From positions 741,001 through 805,000 of the forward strand of contig JAXRKP010000007.1 of the NCBI GenBank assembly GCA_037039925.1: a stretch of DNA of 64,000 nt, written 5' to 3'. A model generated the notes under the pieces. That model worked only from the letters and a program-made list of their open reading frames with translations. It was not told the origin of the DNA and made no database searches. Below are positions 47,706-60,500 of the stretch, piece after piece. Source of the stretch: Doris montereyensis (taxonomy: Eukaryota; Mollusca; Gastropoda; Nudibranchia; Dorididae). Every line of letters starts with the position of its first letter. The stretch's first letter is position 1. The translations under genes and the position numbers were made by a program.

Positions 47706-50700
47706 ATTTGATTTTTCTATATCTTTTACTAACTTTTAGAGTTCTCTACTTTTAATTCAATTTACTGTGCATTTATTTAAGTTTCAGTGTCGCTGTTATA
47801 GTTTCATTATGGTAATGCAATATTGCTCCTTTGTGTGTGGCAATGAGCCTGGATGAGTATTGTCCTCTTTTTCTAGTATAACCGCAACAGGAATCTGTCT
47901 TTATAGCCCTGGTCCAAGTGATTATATTATCCTGTTTCCACTGCCTGACCGTAAATCTAAAGTAAAAGATCTGATTTGTCTGATTAAATTTCTATTTCGC
48001 TCTTCTCGATCCGTGATGTCATTATTTTGAGATAAATTAAGATTAAAGCTGTTGTGTAAATGTCTATAAAATAAAGTTTTTCTAAAAGATTAAATGTGTC
48101 TCATTGTTATTACAGTTACAGTGAAATTGGAATATTGGATTAGCTGAAAATTAAGGACAGTAACATCAAGAAGGGCAGAGGAATTAGCCTTGATTGAAAA
48201 CTCTCAGTGCAAGATCTACATGTATTTTACTTGGACTTGGAGGCATGGTGTGTTCATTCCTTCATGTCCGTATCCATACAACATACAACCTTGGATGGAC
48301 CGCACACATGTATTATGTATCCCATGAGAAAAAGAGCTGACTCGCATTAACTTATTAAGTCCTTGTTTTGTTTCAATATGACATGGATCTGTTTGTTCCA
48401 ACATAACAAACTATTTTCTTTTTTCTTACCCATCAACAACAAAAATTTGAGGACAACTCAAGCATAACCAGTCTCTCTGCGGGGTGGTGATTGGCAGGTG
48501 CAGCTGGTCCTACTAGTAGTAGGTGCTACTTCTTTTCTTTCAATTTTCATTTTTTATCATGTCTCTCTTTCATCTTAATGCTTCCTCTTTATTCACCCTG
48601 AGATCACCGGATATGGTGGACAGGTTAGATTCCAAAGAAACAAACAAAACAAACTGCCTGATACGGACAGTCAGCTTGAATTGTTCATATACCAGTAGTC
48701 ATTGTAGTGACTTGGTTTTCCCCCCATTTTCAAATTTCAGCCAGAAATCTCTTCCACTTCCTTTTCTTTTGTAACACCAGTGATACCACCGTGTACGGTA
48801 AATCTTAAAGAAGCCTAGGAATCAGCACGGGCAATCAATTAAAGAAAACAAAAGGTGGTTAGTTGTATTAATTTTTAGTGTCACTGTTATAGTTATAGGT
48901 TATATATATAACCTCTCATTTTAAATTAACCTGATACATACTTACACACTGTATATTTATTCTTGTAAAATCAATAGCATTAATGGGAGTTATTAAAAAC
49001 TTTAAGTTTAAAAAAAAGTAAAACTTACTAGTGACAACATTAAAACTAAAACTGAATATACTGAAACCCACGAGAAAAAATCAACTCGCTTGTCGTCAAT
49101 TCTCAGTTGTGATCAATTCCCGCCACTGGTCCCGTTGTTACCCCTGTTGTTTAATTGTATATCTACTCTAGATTAATCAACTACTTTGAGTTTGAGTCTA
49201 GAAGCCCTTTAAAATCAACCTGAAAACTAAATCACATGGTGATGAAGAAGCTCCATTTAAAAAAAAGAAGATAACATCAAAAATTGCCTCTTACTCTTAC
49301 ATTTACTTTACACCCAGCTCATAGTCTAGAGGAACGTAGACTAGCACATAGATCAAAAAAGACATTTTTGGATCAATCCAAATTCCTGGTTAATCCAAAC
49401 TTTTGCCTGTTCCCACATGACTTGGATTAAGCAGGTTCGACTTTACTAGGACTAGGAAGGACATGAAGCCTTCTCAATCATAGACTGGCAATCTAGCATT
49501 AGCAAGCATTCTTCGCGTGCTGGGTAGTGGGGTGAAGATTGGCAGGCCATTCTCGTAGAAAATTTCAGTGAAAATTGAGGGGTTGGTCCTATTAATATGT
49601 ATTTCGTTTAACATTGCAGAAATCAGGTTAGCCTCAACCTTTTATTCGGATTTAGTAGGTAGTCCAAACCAAAATGTCAAGTGTAAGCAATGCTACCACT
49701 GGAAAGAACTTTATTACCTGAGTAATTTGATACCAAAATCATATCTATTGGACAATAGTAAACGAAGTTACGAATTTTAAAATTTTGGGCCAAAACACCA
49801 AATTTACTTCTATCTCGAAAAAACGATCGCTCACAAAACTCATATTTCTTAAACTTGAAGTCATGAAAACAGAATAAGCCCAATTTTCCCCCCCCACTCC
49901 GAAGACTACAAGACTGCTTTTTATCTCTACGGAGCATTTTAAAACTTCAAATTAAAGTTGATGAAAGTTTAATCGCCCGGACGATCTCTTAACTTTGACA
50001 TCGGCGGGACTATGGGGTATCATTGTAAAGCCTATTTTTAGTACAATCTGATTCGACCTGAGCTTCCAAAAGGAGGCTTAGTATTCGACCAATCGGAGCT
50101 GATCATCATTCATTGACCATTGAGCTATCACAGAACATGAAGAAAGAGAGAGGTGTCTCGAGAGCTGGTTTTCCACCAGCCATTGGCTTTTGGCGTCTGA
50201 CCACCCTCGTTTACTAGTGTCATTGTGTGCAAGAAGGGACTTGCAGCACACTTTAACACGATAATCGAAAGAATAAAACTGGGCATGTGAATACCCATCT
50301 GATATCAGGGAAATTGTCGCTCATACTCACAGTGATATCCTTTGAAACGAAAAGCTTCATTACAGATCACTTTGTGTACTTAACAGTATTAACAGGAGTA
50401 TTCAAAATGAGTTTAAAGGAACTTGACTATATCTATGATGGATGTATCTCTTGTTAAACAGAAAAGAATAAAGTAATAAACAAAAAGATAAAATCAAAAA
50501 TGTTTTCTTCCAAACTTGCTTTAATTTGTAATAGCAGTAGAGGGGAGTTGGATGACTACGGACAAAGCTAACGTGACCAGACAAGGAATAATGCACATCG
50601 GTTTATTCAAATTCCCAATTTATACTATTCATCACTATGGGCTAGGCTAACCTTGAGGAGAGGAATGAAACATTTATTTTTTTTAAAGAACAAATAAAGA

Positions 50701-53067
50701 GACATTTTTAATACCAACCAAAAGCATTAATTTCAACACAGAAATAAATGAATTTCTAGTGATAAGAGATTTACTGGTATTCATTTTTTATTCAATATAT
50801 AATATGAAAAGGCTCTATCAGATATACATACAAACATACATGAATCAATACATAAGACCTATAGAAATAATAATAATCCAAACAAATAGATATTTCACAA
50901 AGAAAGTTTAGCCGTGGCAATTTATACATTTACAGATTTATTTTTCTGAACAGTAGCATAACTCCCTCAAAATGTGTCTATTTTTGCAATGACTGAATCT
51001 AAAGAAAGGCATTACACATTTTCCATAATAAGTATTAATAGTAAATGATCTTATTATAGGTGGACTATCTATGAGAATATTAAGGGGTGTAGTAAAACCA
51101 TTGTATAATTGATTACAACAGATGTTATGTAGGTGATGGTATGCGTATAGTATATATGGACTTGATGTAGGATTATTTAAACATGCCCATAAATAACAAT
51201 AATATTTCCTTGATTTTTGAACAGGCATAATTTTCCATTGAGATCAAGGACTATAACAAAAGCAAACAGTGTAACAATAATATGTCAAATCTAAATTCAT
51301 CTATCAGTTTGCTAGAATCCATTAACAAAAAATTCTATGAGTTGCGATGTTTTGAAAATACTAGTCTTTGCGTTTGCTGAAACTATTATTACTGGTATTA
51401 CTAGAACGAAAACTCAAATTCAAAATGAATTACAACACAAGCACTGGTTCTTTCAAGAACAGGAGAGAAGTATTACATTTTTACCATATTTAATAATGCC
51501 ATATTACTACGTCATCCATATCCACTGGCTTTCCCCATATTCTAATTCTAATAAAACGCTTACTCATGATCATCCTCTTGTCTTACACTCAGAGCATTTC
51601 ATTTTAACATCAAAGCTAAGTTTGCAGAGGTGGCCTGGGGCTTTTGTGCTGGAGTTAAATGCAGGGATAAAACTAATGTGACATCAATGAATTCTAATTT
51701 TTTTTTAAAGAAACAAAAAGATGAAATTCGATTTCAGAGACATTCTGTTCTTTTATAGAAATTCTCAAGAATCCTTCGTCCCCACTACTGATCACTTTAC
51801 AAGGGCAAGCATTCATTTAGCAGACACTAACACAAGGTTTCATTTCACTTCCAGGCAGACATTCATGTAGTTATCAGTGAAATCTTTCTTCTCGTCAGAC
51901 CCTCTTTAAACTTTCTCACAATCATTAGCACCATCAAATTCTCAAGTGTGTAGATTATTTGCTGGTACAAAACTATCCATAGAAAGCTATAAAACAGTGG
52001 TGGTGGTAGGGTGGGGATGGGGGAATCAAAAGAAAGAGAGATGGAGTGACAGAGACTGAGCGTTTCAAAATGAACTAAATGTTTGAAATGTGCATGGGGT
52101 GTGGGGCTGGGGGGGATGCAAGCAAGCAGGCGTTGTTTGCGACTCATTATGGCACATGGAGAGGATTGTAAAGGCTGAACGATATTGTGTGGCCTTTGGC
52201 AGGAGACACACATGAATTCATTGTGAAAGATGCATGTTAAAATATTGCAACTGGGTAAAATGACTATACAAACAAACTCATCGCACTGCGATGACACTTG
52301 ATTGATCATTAACATTTTTATTTTTAAAAACCACTCGCCACTTATCACACAAAACCATCATCCATTCCATTATGACTGTATTTCTATTTTTAAAAAGGTC
52401 AAAGTTTCACTTACAAAAATCCTGCTAAATGAGACAAATGGGTTATGATTTTCTTTTGATCTTTGGAGTTGAAGGTGTAGCTGGCTGTAGGGCCCTTACA
52501 CTTGTAAAACATGTATGTTCAAACACAACAGTTATATAACGTTAAGTTCCAAACAGTCTTGTATGAAGAAAGATTTGAAGGCATGAAACTCTTAAAACTT
52601 AAAAAGAGGAGAGATCCCTGCAGGCTCAACTTTTGAACCATGATTCAGAAGTGAGAGCAGGGTAATCCAGAGTCCTGATTTTTTTACGCACATGGCATAA
52701 TTTGGTAGATTGACCATTGCATTCCACGTCGCCTTTACTTTCAGAGCCTCAAAAGGCCTAGCTACCCGTTTTGTTGCTGGGTCGACAGGAGGGTCAGAAA
52801 ATTTGCCCAGACTGGGTCTCTGGAGTGGTAGTGAGACAATCTACCAACCTAAGTACTGGTCCCTCGTGCATGATAAAGGTACACATACAGACAAATATTC
52901 AACAAGAGCTGAAGGCCTGTCTGAAGGACTTTTAATACTTTCTAGAGGGTGGATAAAGACATTTTGAGTTTCTAAGCATGCAAAAAGCGTCCATTAAAAA
53001 GGCCACACCAACATAATGGTTCCTGGCTCGAAAAAATTAACAAAAAGAGAGCACCACTGCAAGCTTA

Positions 53068-53215
53068 AAGTAAAGTTCCTTCAAGGCCATTGTGGCCCAT
53101 AGAGCAAGAGTGTATCCCAGTTTTTGTAGCGTAAAGTAGATCAGGTGATAATAATTACCTCCTCGACGGAACGCTCGTCTGACACAGGTTTTCACTCCCA
53201 AGCTAATGTAAGCTT
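53068..53215 (-). mobile_element. tRNA-derived SINE, 5'-truncated
   Basis: On the minus strand it matches the 3' half of the SINE at 37.3 and 39.4 kb: GCTTGGGAGTGAAAACCTG, GGAGGTAATTATTATCACC, AAAACTGGGATA, GGGCCACAATGGCCTTGAAGG. The tRNA-like head is missing. Confidence 0.8.
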
Positions 53216-56200
53216 AGGTGTAGCTGATTTTGAGATGCAGCTTTTGAAAACGCTGTTCCAATTTTAATCCAAAATACTGCTCTTATCAACATTGAATTAA
53301 TTAAAACTACCCCTTGAATAAAAGGAAGGAGTGCAAGTGGGATTTCAATCAGACCTAGACAAAATTTAATTTTCCATCCACATACTAGAAGTTTGAACTC
53401 ACGATCGTCAGATCAAGGCAAAACGGATGATTAAAACTATACACATGATATAGGGGCCTTTGCTCTCTATTAAGATGGCTATTCAATACACCACATACAA
53501 CATTAACAATCAGATCATTATTATTATTATTATTATGCCAGTGAACCAAGACAGCAAATTTTACCAGCCAGCAGAATATATTTTTACCAATCCATTTTGT
53601 AAATTTTGATTTCAAAGTCAAAAGTAAAAAGGTAGCTGTGGATGCAAAACCAAACTGCGACTTATGTGTGTAGAATCCTCCACATCCCTACTGTCAGCAC
53701 CAAGGGCATGAATTGATTTCAGCCACAGGCACTATCTGGCTCTTCTCATTCTATCTTGCATAACTTGAATAAATTTCACACAGGCCTGTCGGAACCGTGA
53801 TGACCACAGACTCAACTAACAACTCAAATGTTGCCATCACTCACATTTAACCCTAACAAACCAGAAAAAAAATACCATCACATCAATCATAGAACTGATA
53901 CAAGCAAAGCTGTCACATTTTCAATAACAAAAGAAAGAAAGAAAAACAGAGAGAGAGAAAAGCACAAAAATATGAAAACAAACCAGAAACAAAAAATAAA
54001 AATAAAAATAATTAGAAAAAAAAAAAACACCTTGTTTTTCAGCCACGACAGAGTGTAACCATTAACAAATCTCTGAAACTCACCGATTCCACTTTCCTTA
54101 TTACAACACTCAAATAATCTACGTCCTCCACTGCACTCTTCATTTTTTTCTTTTTTTTTTTCTTTTTCGTAATTTTTTTTTATATAAACCCATTCTCAGA
54201 TGCCTCTCATGTAGCAACATACACCGGGGAAGAGAAGGAGAAAGAGGGTTATGGGAGGGAGGGGGCACGAGTAGTGACACCACCTGGGGATAGGCGAGAT
54301 CTATACTCATGTATATGTATATATATCTATACGCCATGTACATCTTAAATATATATATTAAATATGACATATCGGTGTGTGTACATATATACAAGGTGTG
54401 AAAGATCATTTCTGGGACACAATTTATATTATTTGACTATTAAAGCTTTGCACTTGCAGTCACATCACATGTGCTTGGCACCAACCAAAACCGGACTAAT
54501 GTGAGACACTGCCATGTGTGTCGTCATGGGACTAATAATAACAGGGTAGGGAGGGGTGTGCGCGCACGCGGGATAAGTAGAGCAGCGGCAAGATATTTTC
54601 AGTAAAGGAAGAACATTTTTCTTTTTTTTTAACCCAAAAAAACATACAGTACAGGACTTCAATGTACATCAACGGAATGTCGCATGGGATAGTCGCATAC
54701 AGAGAGGTGAAATGCACATTCAAAATTCGTTTCAAGATGAGATAAGATACATGTATAGTAATAATATTTATTTTTTTAAAGAAAAAAGGAGGCAGTTACA
54801 TGTATCATATCATTTAAAACAAAAATGAATAAAAACTACAACAAAATCAGTACCATAGGCAAACAGGTGAAATGTCTGTTTGAAATGTGAGATGTGAGCC
54901 TGAGTGACAATTGAGATAGATGCCATAGGAAATTGTGAATAACTCTTATTGATCTGTAAAAACAACCCAGGAGGACTCATAGCATTCAGCCATCTAATAG
55001 AGAGGTTTTCTCTATGAGAATTTCAGTAATTCTGGGAGGATTGATGCCATCATTTTCCCATTTGTAATACTTGCAATACACTCAAGAAAAAACAGATCAA
55101 TTTACACTGAAGAGTTTAGGAGGGAAATTAGAAAGATGCAAGAGTTCACGACACTCTACACAGGCAATTTACTACTCAAATTGAGCTACTATGAACTTCA
55201 TGATATGCGAGTGAATTATCTTTCAGATTTGATATGTTCTGCCAAAGTGTAACTTGTACGTGAACTTATAACAAGTCCCAAAACAATACGAGCTGACACA
55301 AAACTCTCATTTCAGTCAGCTCAATAGCTTTGTTTGTAAATTTTGAACGTTTCATTAAAACTATACAGTGACCCCAGAATGGATTACGAGCAAACAGAAA
55401 GATGGAAGACGCTTTGAAAGAGTGAAAGGAAAGTAGAACCTATCACTAGTGCCAGCCAACCGTCCACTCAATTTTGTATCACAAACTTGCTAGACGCTAA
55501 AAAGCTGAAAGACTTTACTAATACTTGATGATGGACAACTTCTTTGTCAAAGAATGCAAAGATATCTTTATTGTTGCTTTGATATATATCCCGCCCATCA
55601 TGCACATGGTGATCTCAGAGTAATCTTAAGGACAAAGTAAAGCTTTAGGATTTTTGTGGAGTACAATTTACGACAGATTTGAAATATACCGTGACAGGGG
55701 TGAACCAAATAGCACCTTCCACACACCGATAACTACAACAGGGTGCAGAACGGGACCAGGGCAAGGTGAGAGACCTTTGAGCTTTTCTGACGATCGGTGA
55801 AACCTAACATGAGCCATAGGAAGGAACTACTTTTCATATAACTGCCATAGCTTACGGTACCAGAAAAAGTACTGAAATGAAGCATCAGGCTCAAGTGAAG
55901 AAATGTGTCAGATTGATTTACAGTTAATTTAAATTAAATAAAACGAAAACAAATGTAAACAAACTGTCATAAAAAAAGGTGTGGAGAGCAATAAATGAAT
56001 AACCCTTGGACTACGGTGGATTTCGTCATATCCACGGACAGTTAAAAAGAAGAGAGAACGATGCATACATTCAAAATTTTCGATAACAGCTTCCCTGCTA
56101 AGGCATACAAACAAGTTCTGTCCATTAATATAATGATTCCTAACATACGATATGTACATGAACTGCAAGGATTTAATGACAATAAAGATCAGCAAAGGAA

Positions 56201-56759
56201 AAGGGAGGTGGGAAATTAAGTAAGCTACATACAAACCCTGGGTTACAGAACAAGGCTTTAAAGCCTAATACCAAACTTAACAAGGAAAAATGAAATAATA
56301 GTGGCAAAAAATATCTATAGAAATGGAGAGAGAAAAAGAGCAATTAAACATTTCATTTTCTGTATTTGTAAACTTCGACACTAGTGCAAATATAACATTT
56401 AGTCATCGTTTTAGAGCAGATGGGTTTTGATATTTTATGCAAAATTCTACCACACTATATCTCTAACATCAACAGTCACGGTTCAGAATATAATAAAACA
56501 CAGGCGTGCTCTCCATGGCATCATTGCTTAACAGGCTTCAATCTGACACTCACAATAACTAATATGAAGTAACTAATGTCATTGTTGTATAAAAAAAACA
56601 AAACAAGAAAAACTACAAACAAACATCAACTTGTAACTCTCATCAACATCGTCATAATATTATCATCATCAGATCTTCTTCTCTGACAGTTAGAGATCAC
56701 TGGATTAGTAGACTTGCTACTGTCTGAAACAAACAACACAAAGAGAATCGTTCTTATTC

Positions 56760-56900
56760 AATCTAGTTAACAAAGAAAACACTGTTTTTTAATTTACTTA
56801 ACAAACAGAAACATTGTTTTTTTAAATTTAGTCAACAAAGAGCAACATTGTTTTACAATTTAGCTAACAAAGAGAAACATTGTTTTTTAATTTACTTTTT
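56760..56900 (-). repeat. Four tandem units of about 40 bases
   Basis: AATTTA(G/C)(T/C)(T/C)AACAAAGAGAAACATTGTTTT recurs four times with small changes. On the plus strand it reads AACAAAGAAAACACTG, AACAAACAGAAACATTG, AACAAAGAGCAACATTG and AACAAAGAGAAACATTG. Confidence 0.8.
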
Positions 56901-57517
56901 CAATTTCGTTAAAAATGAAAGTAAAGAGTCACTCCAATCCACTATAAAAAAAATGTAGCGTCAAGCAACTTGATTTTAATTTTACCCACACACCACAACT
57001 AAGATGACCTCAGGGTTTTTGGTAGGCTTTTTCCTTTTGCTCGTACTGCCATGTAAACAGTCACTGAATCTTTTCACAGAGTGCACAGAGCATTGTATCA
57101 GCACACATGAGCTCTTTTCTAACGCACGTCTACAATGGAATGGTGTTGATCCACCTACCTGGACCAGAAGGGTCAGTTTTGTTTAATACAAAAAACGAAA
57201 TAAATGTACCTCTGGACAATCGCACCAGCAAAGTAGAAACTATGTGGTTAGTTAACCCTTTAGCCTATAACCTAACAAAGTCTGATAAATATGGATATGG
57301 GGATTCTACTACATGTCCAACAATCCTCAGTCAATCATCTGTGTCAAAATAATCACAATTTAGATGAAATGACAGTGGAGCCCTATGTTAATAAATTGAA
57401 AATAAAGAAATAAAAAAATCAGAGTAGATTATCCTCGACAAAGATCCTCACCTGTTTGATGGGGTGGAAGAGAGGAGGGGAGATGGGGCTATGGATCCCT
57501 GACTTGAGGGTGTGTTT

Positions 57518-60500
57518 CTAGGGCTGGGAGACGCTAGAGCTTACTTCAGTGTTGTCTCTTCCACCTGACCGTTTCCCACCTTTTCCGTAGACACGATTTT
57601 GATTGCTGCCCCTGATCAATGATAGAAAAGATTGTAACATTCTGTTAGATTCAGTCCTTGATGATTAACATGAATGTAACTTTGATCAATGATGGAAAAG
57701 AATATAACAATGTTAGATTCATCTTAACTCTCCTTGATCACTAACATAAGTATACTTTGATCAACACATCCCCTTATGAGGATTAAAGAGTGAAAATGAC
57801 CATGGCAAGTTTGGCAGATTCTGAATTAATGTCTCAAAGAATTGAATAGACACTCTCTCACACACAGGTTGTCCAGCAAAAAGTCAACTGAAAATTTCCC
57901 ACCTCAACACAAAAAATCCTACCTAGGAAATGAAATACTCTCCGGCGCCAGAAACGGAGAACAGCGTAAATATTTCCAATTTCAATGCATTATTATAAAT
58001 TGTTAATTAAAATCATAAGTGAATGACTTTCTAGTGCTTCTCAACGACATGAAATGTGATCACACATTTCTTTAATGTTTCACTGTGGATTAATTATATT
58101 TCAGCATTTTCTGGGGAAAATAATAATTCTGATAGCTGATAGACCTAGTAGTGATAGATCTACCCCTATCATTTCACAAAACATGCAAACAGTACAAAAA
58201 TGAATTTTCAATTATTTTTTTTTATCGCCTTTTCGAAAAATAAATCAAACACAAGAGTGGCATACACACGCATAAATATTTACTCAGTCAACCGAGAAGA
58301 AAATGAGGTTTGGTAGGCTTTTTCTATAACTTGATTGAACTCTGCCAATTATAAATCTTTCTAGAGTTTTTAATTGACTGCAAAACATCTACCCACCCCT
58401 AGTAAATATCTCCACTATATTGGCGACCACACCACCCCCTCTTTCTTTCTTCTTCAATAAAAACCGGAATCTAGATCTAAATCTAGTAGTAGTAGTATAG
58501 TACATGATTGCCTTCTTCCCGGCAGACACATTCGTTATTTCTCTTTTCTCTTCCGATACCTTATGTCAAGACTCAGTCGCCTCTCATTTTGCCATCATAT
58601 GTTTTCAGTGACTTTCTTCACCCTGTCCACTTCCCCACCTCTATTCTGCTACCAGACCGTGCGTGCATGATATCCCTTTGGTCATCCAACCTCCTCTATT
58701 CTTACTTAACACTTGCATTTGCCTTTCGGTCATCCGTAAATTCCTGACTCTCCACATATACCCACTCTCTCTAATACTAATACACACACATGCACAATTG
58801 GTTGCATTGAACACACACATGCGCGATCGGACTTAAAATATGCACATTGCCCTCTGTCTCTCTCCCTTTGACACGAACCATAAAACGATGTGCGCAATCG
58901 GCTTTTTAACACACATGACATTCTTAATCTCTCCACAGTAAAAGTCAAATTGAAGAAAAGAGGCTGGACCGTCGATACCCAATTCATGGTATTGGTATAG
59001 GCGCTAAAACTAAAGAAAGTATTGAAAGCTTTGTGTCGAAATCTGATACTAATTCCCCTGGCAAACTTTACAATTTTAAAGAAGGTATCGGAATCGTTTA
59101 GTTTCAACATGAAAGAATCGCCAGACAGCAAAGCATGCATGACCGGAAATGGATGACAAAATGATGATTCATCGTCCACAAACTTATTCGCATTTTCCCA
59201 TTTCGCGGTGCCGATAATTGTTCATGTCTACTTCGATTTCTCTGTTTTCTCTCATGTTTGTCCTCAACATATTATTTTCCCTGGTATTTTCCTATCCAAG
59301 ACATCGATTTCAGACTATTTCCGACCTTGCTGGACACCCTGCTCTCAACACAGGAAATAATTCTTTTCAAAATTCATATGCATGGATTGTTTCATTGAAT
59401 TTAGCCAGTTCATCATATGCAATGATCTCAGGGTGAGTTAAGAGGAAACAGCAAAATTAAAAATACTTGAAAGAGTGAAAGGAAAGAAGTAGGAAAAACA
59501 GAACTGTCTTTAAAACTACGTATACACAAAACCCTGAAGCAAAAGAAACACAAAAAAAGTAGTATAGAAGTCAAACCTTGCTTGTTTCATTGAGATCTTT
59601 CCTCATCCATTATGCACAGTGATCTCAGGGTGAATTAAGAGGAAACAGCAGGATGAAAGATTTAAGTGAAAGTGGGAAGGGAAAGAAATAGGACATACCA
59701 ACAGCACCTACCAACCGCCCAGGCGAAACCAAACAAAGACAGAGAACCTCAAGGCTATAAACACAAACAAAACTCAATGAAATGTTCACACTATTGAACT
59801 CACTTATAACGAATCTGTTGTCCATATGATCCAGACAAATGTAATGAAGGAATTCTGGGCTTGAGTGCACCGGAGACACCATTCGTACTTCCCTGGAAAA
59901 GTAAGAGTAAACATTCAAAACTGTCAACTGAGAACAATAAAACAAGAGTGAAATAATAGCAACCATTTCATGCTGTGTATTAGCAAATTAAACTAAGCAA
60001 AGCGGAAGAAAATTTTACTACAAGTATACATTAGTAAATAGTTTCATAAGTCACAATTTTAATAATTCTAAACCGTGCGCTGACATATTGGCTTACGTCA
60101 GTCTTAGGCCACAATGAAACTGATTCCTTTTAAAACTCCTCATCCTATGATATATCCTCATTACTCATAGTAAATGAGGATAAAATGCGCCACAGCATTC
60201 TTGAGTTATCATTGACTTTTCATTTTTGCCCTATGTCACTCACTGGCTGAGTCAGGCCAAAAGTGGTTTTTCTCACTTTTCTCAAAACCACCAAAAACGA
60301 TGTAGGCCAAAACGTACGCACACCGATGAAAGATCTCTTCCAGACCATTTAGATAAAACAATATTATTTTATCTCACAATGTCCTGCATTAACATGACCA
60401 ATATCTGACTACCCTCGACAACTAAGTTACTGGCTCAGAACTAAATTGTTGTAACTACACACAAACCTGTTTTTAAAGTTCTCAGCATGACAGTCTTAAG

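Larger units (their letters stand above)
47710..57500. other. Long stretch without recognisable exons
   Basis: Almost 10 kb between the MITE and the last exon of the Gln/Pro-rich gene. It contains a family D repeat near 48,580, a 5'-truncated SINE at 53,068-53,215, an ATT microsatellite near 53,516 and four tandem units of about 40 bases at 56,760-56,900. The part near 57.5 kb would be 3' untranslated region of the minus-strand gene. I see no tRNA, conserved protein block or long non-repeat frame. Confidence 0.5.

Noticed and set aside
52710..52967. 85-codon plus-strand frame with mixed composition
   Set aside because: Composition looks protein-like, but there are no splice sites in phase, no recognisable family and no neighbour supporting it.
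57107..57352. 81-codon plus-strand frame opposite the 3' region of the Gln/Pro-rich gene
   Set aside because: Short, no family likeness and located in a probable 3' untranslated region of the opposite gene.
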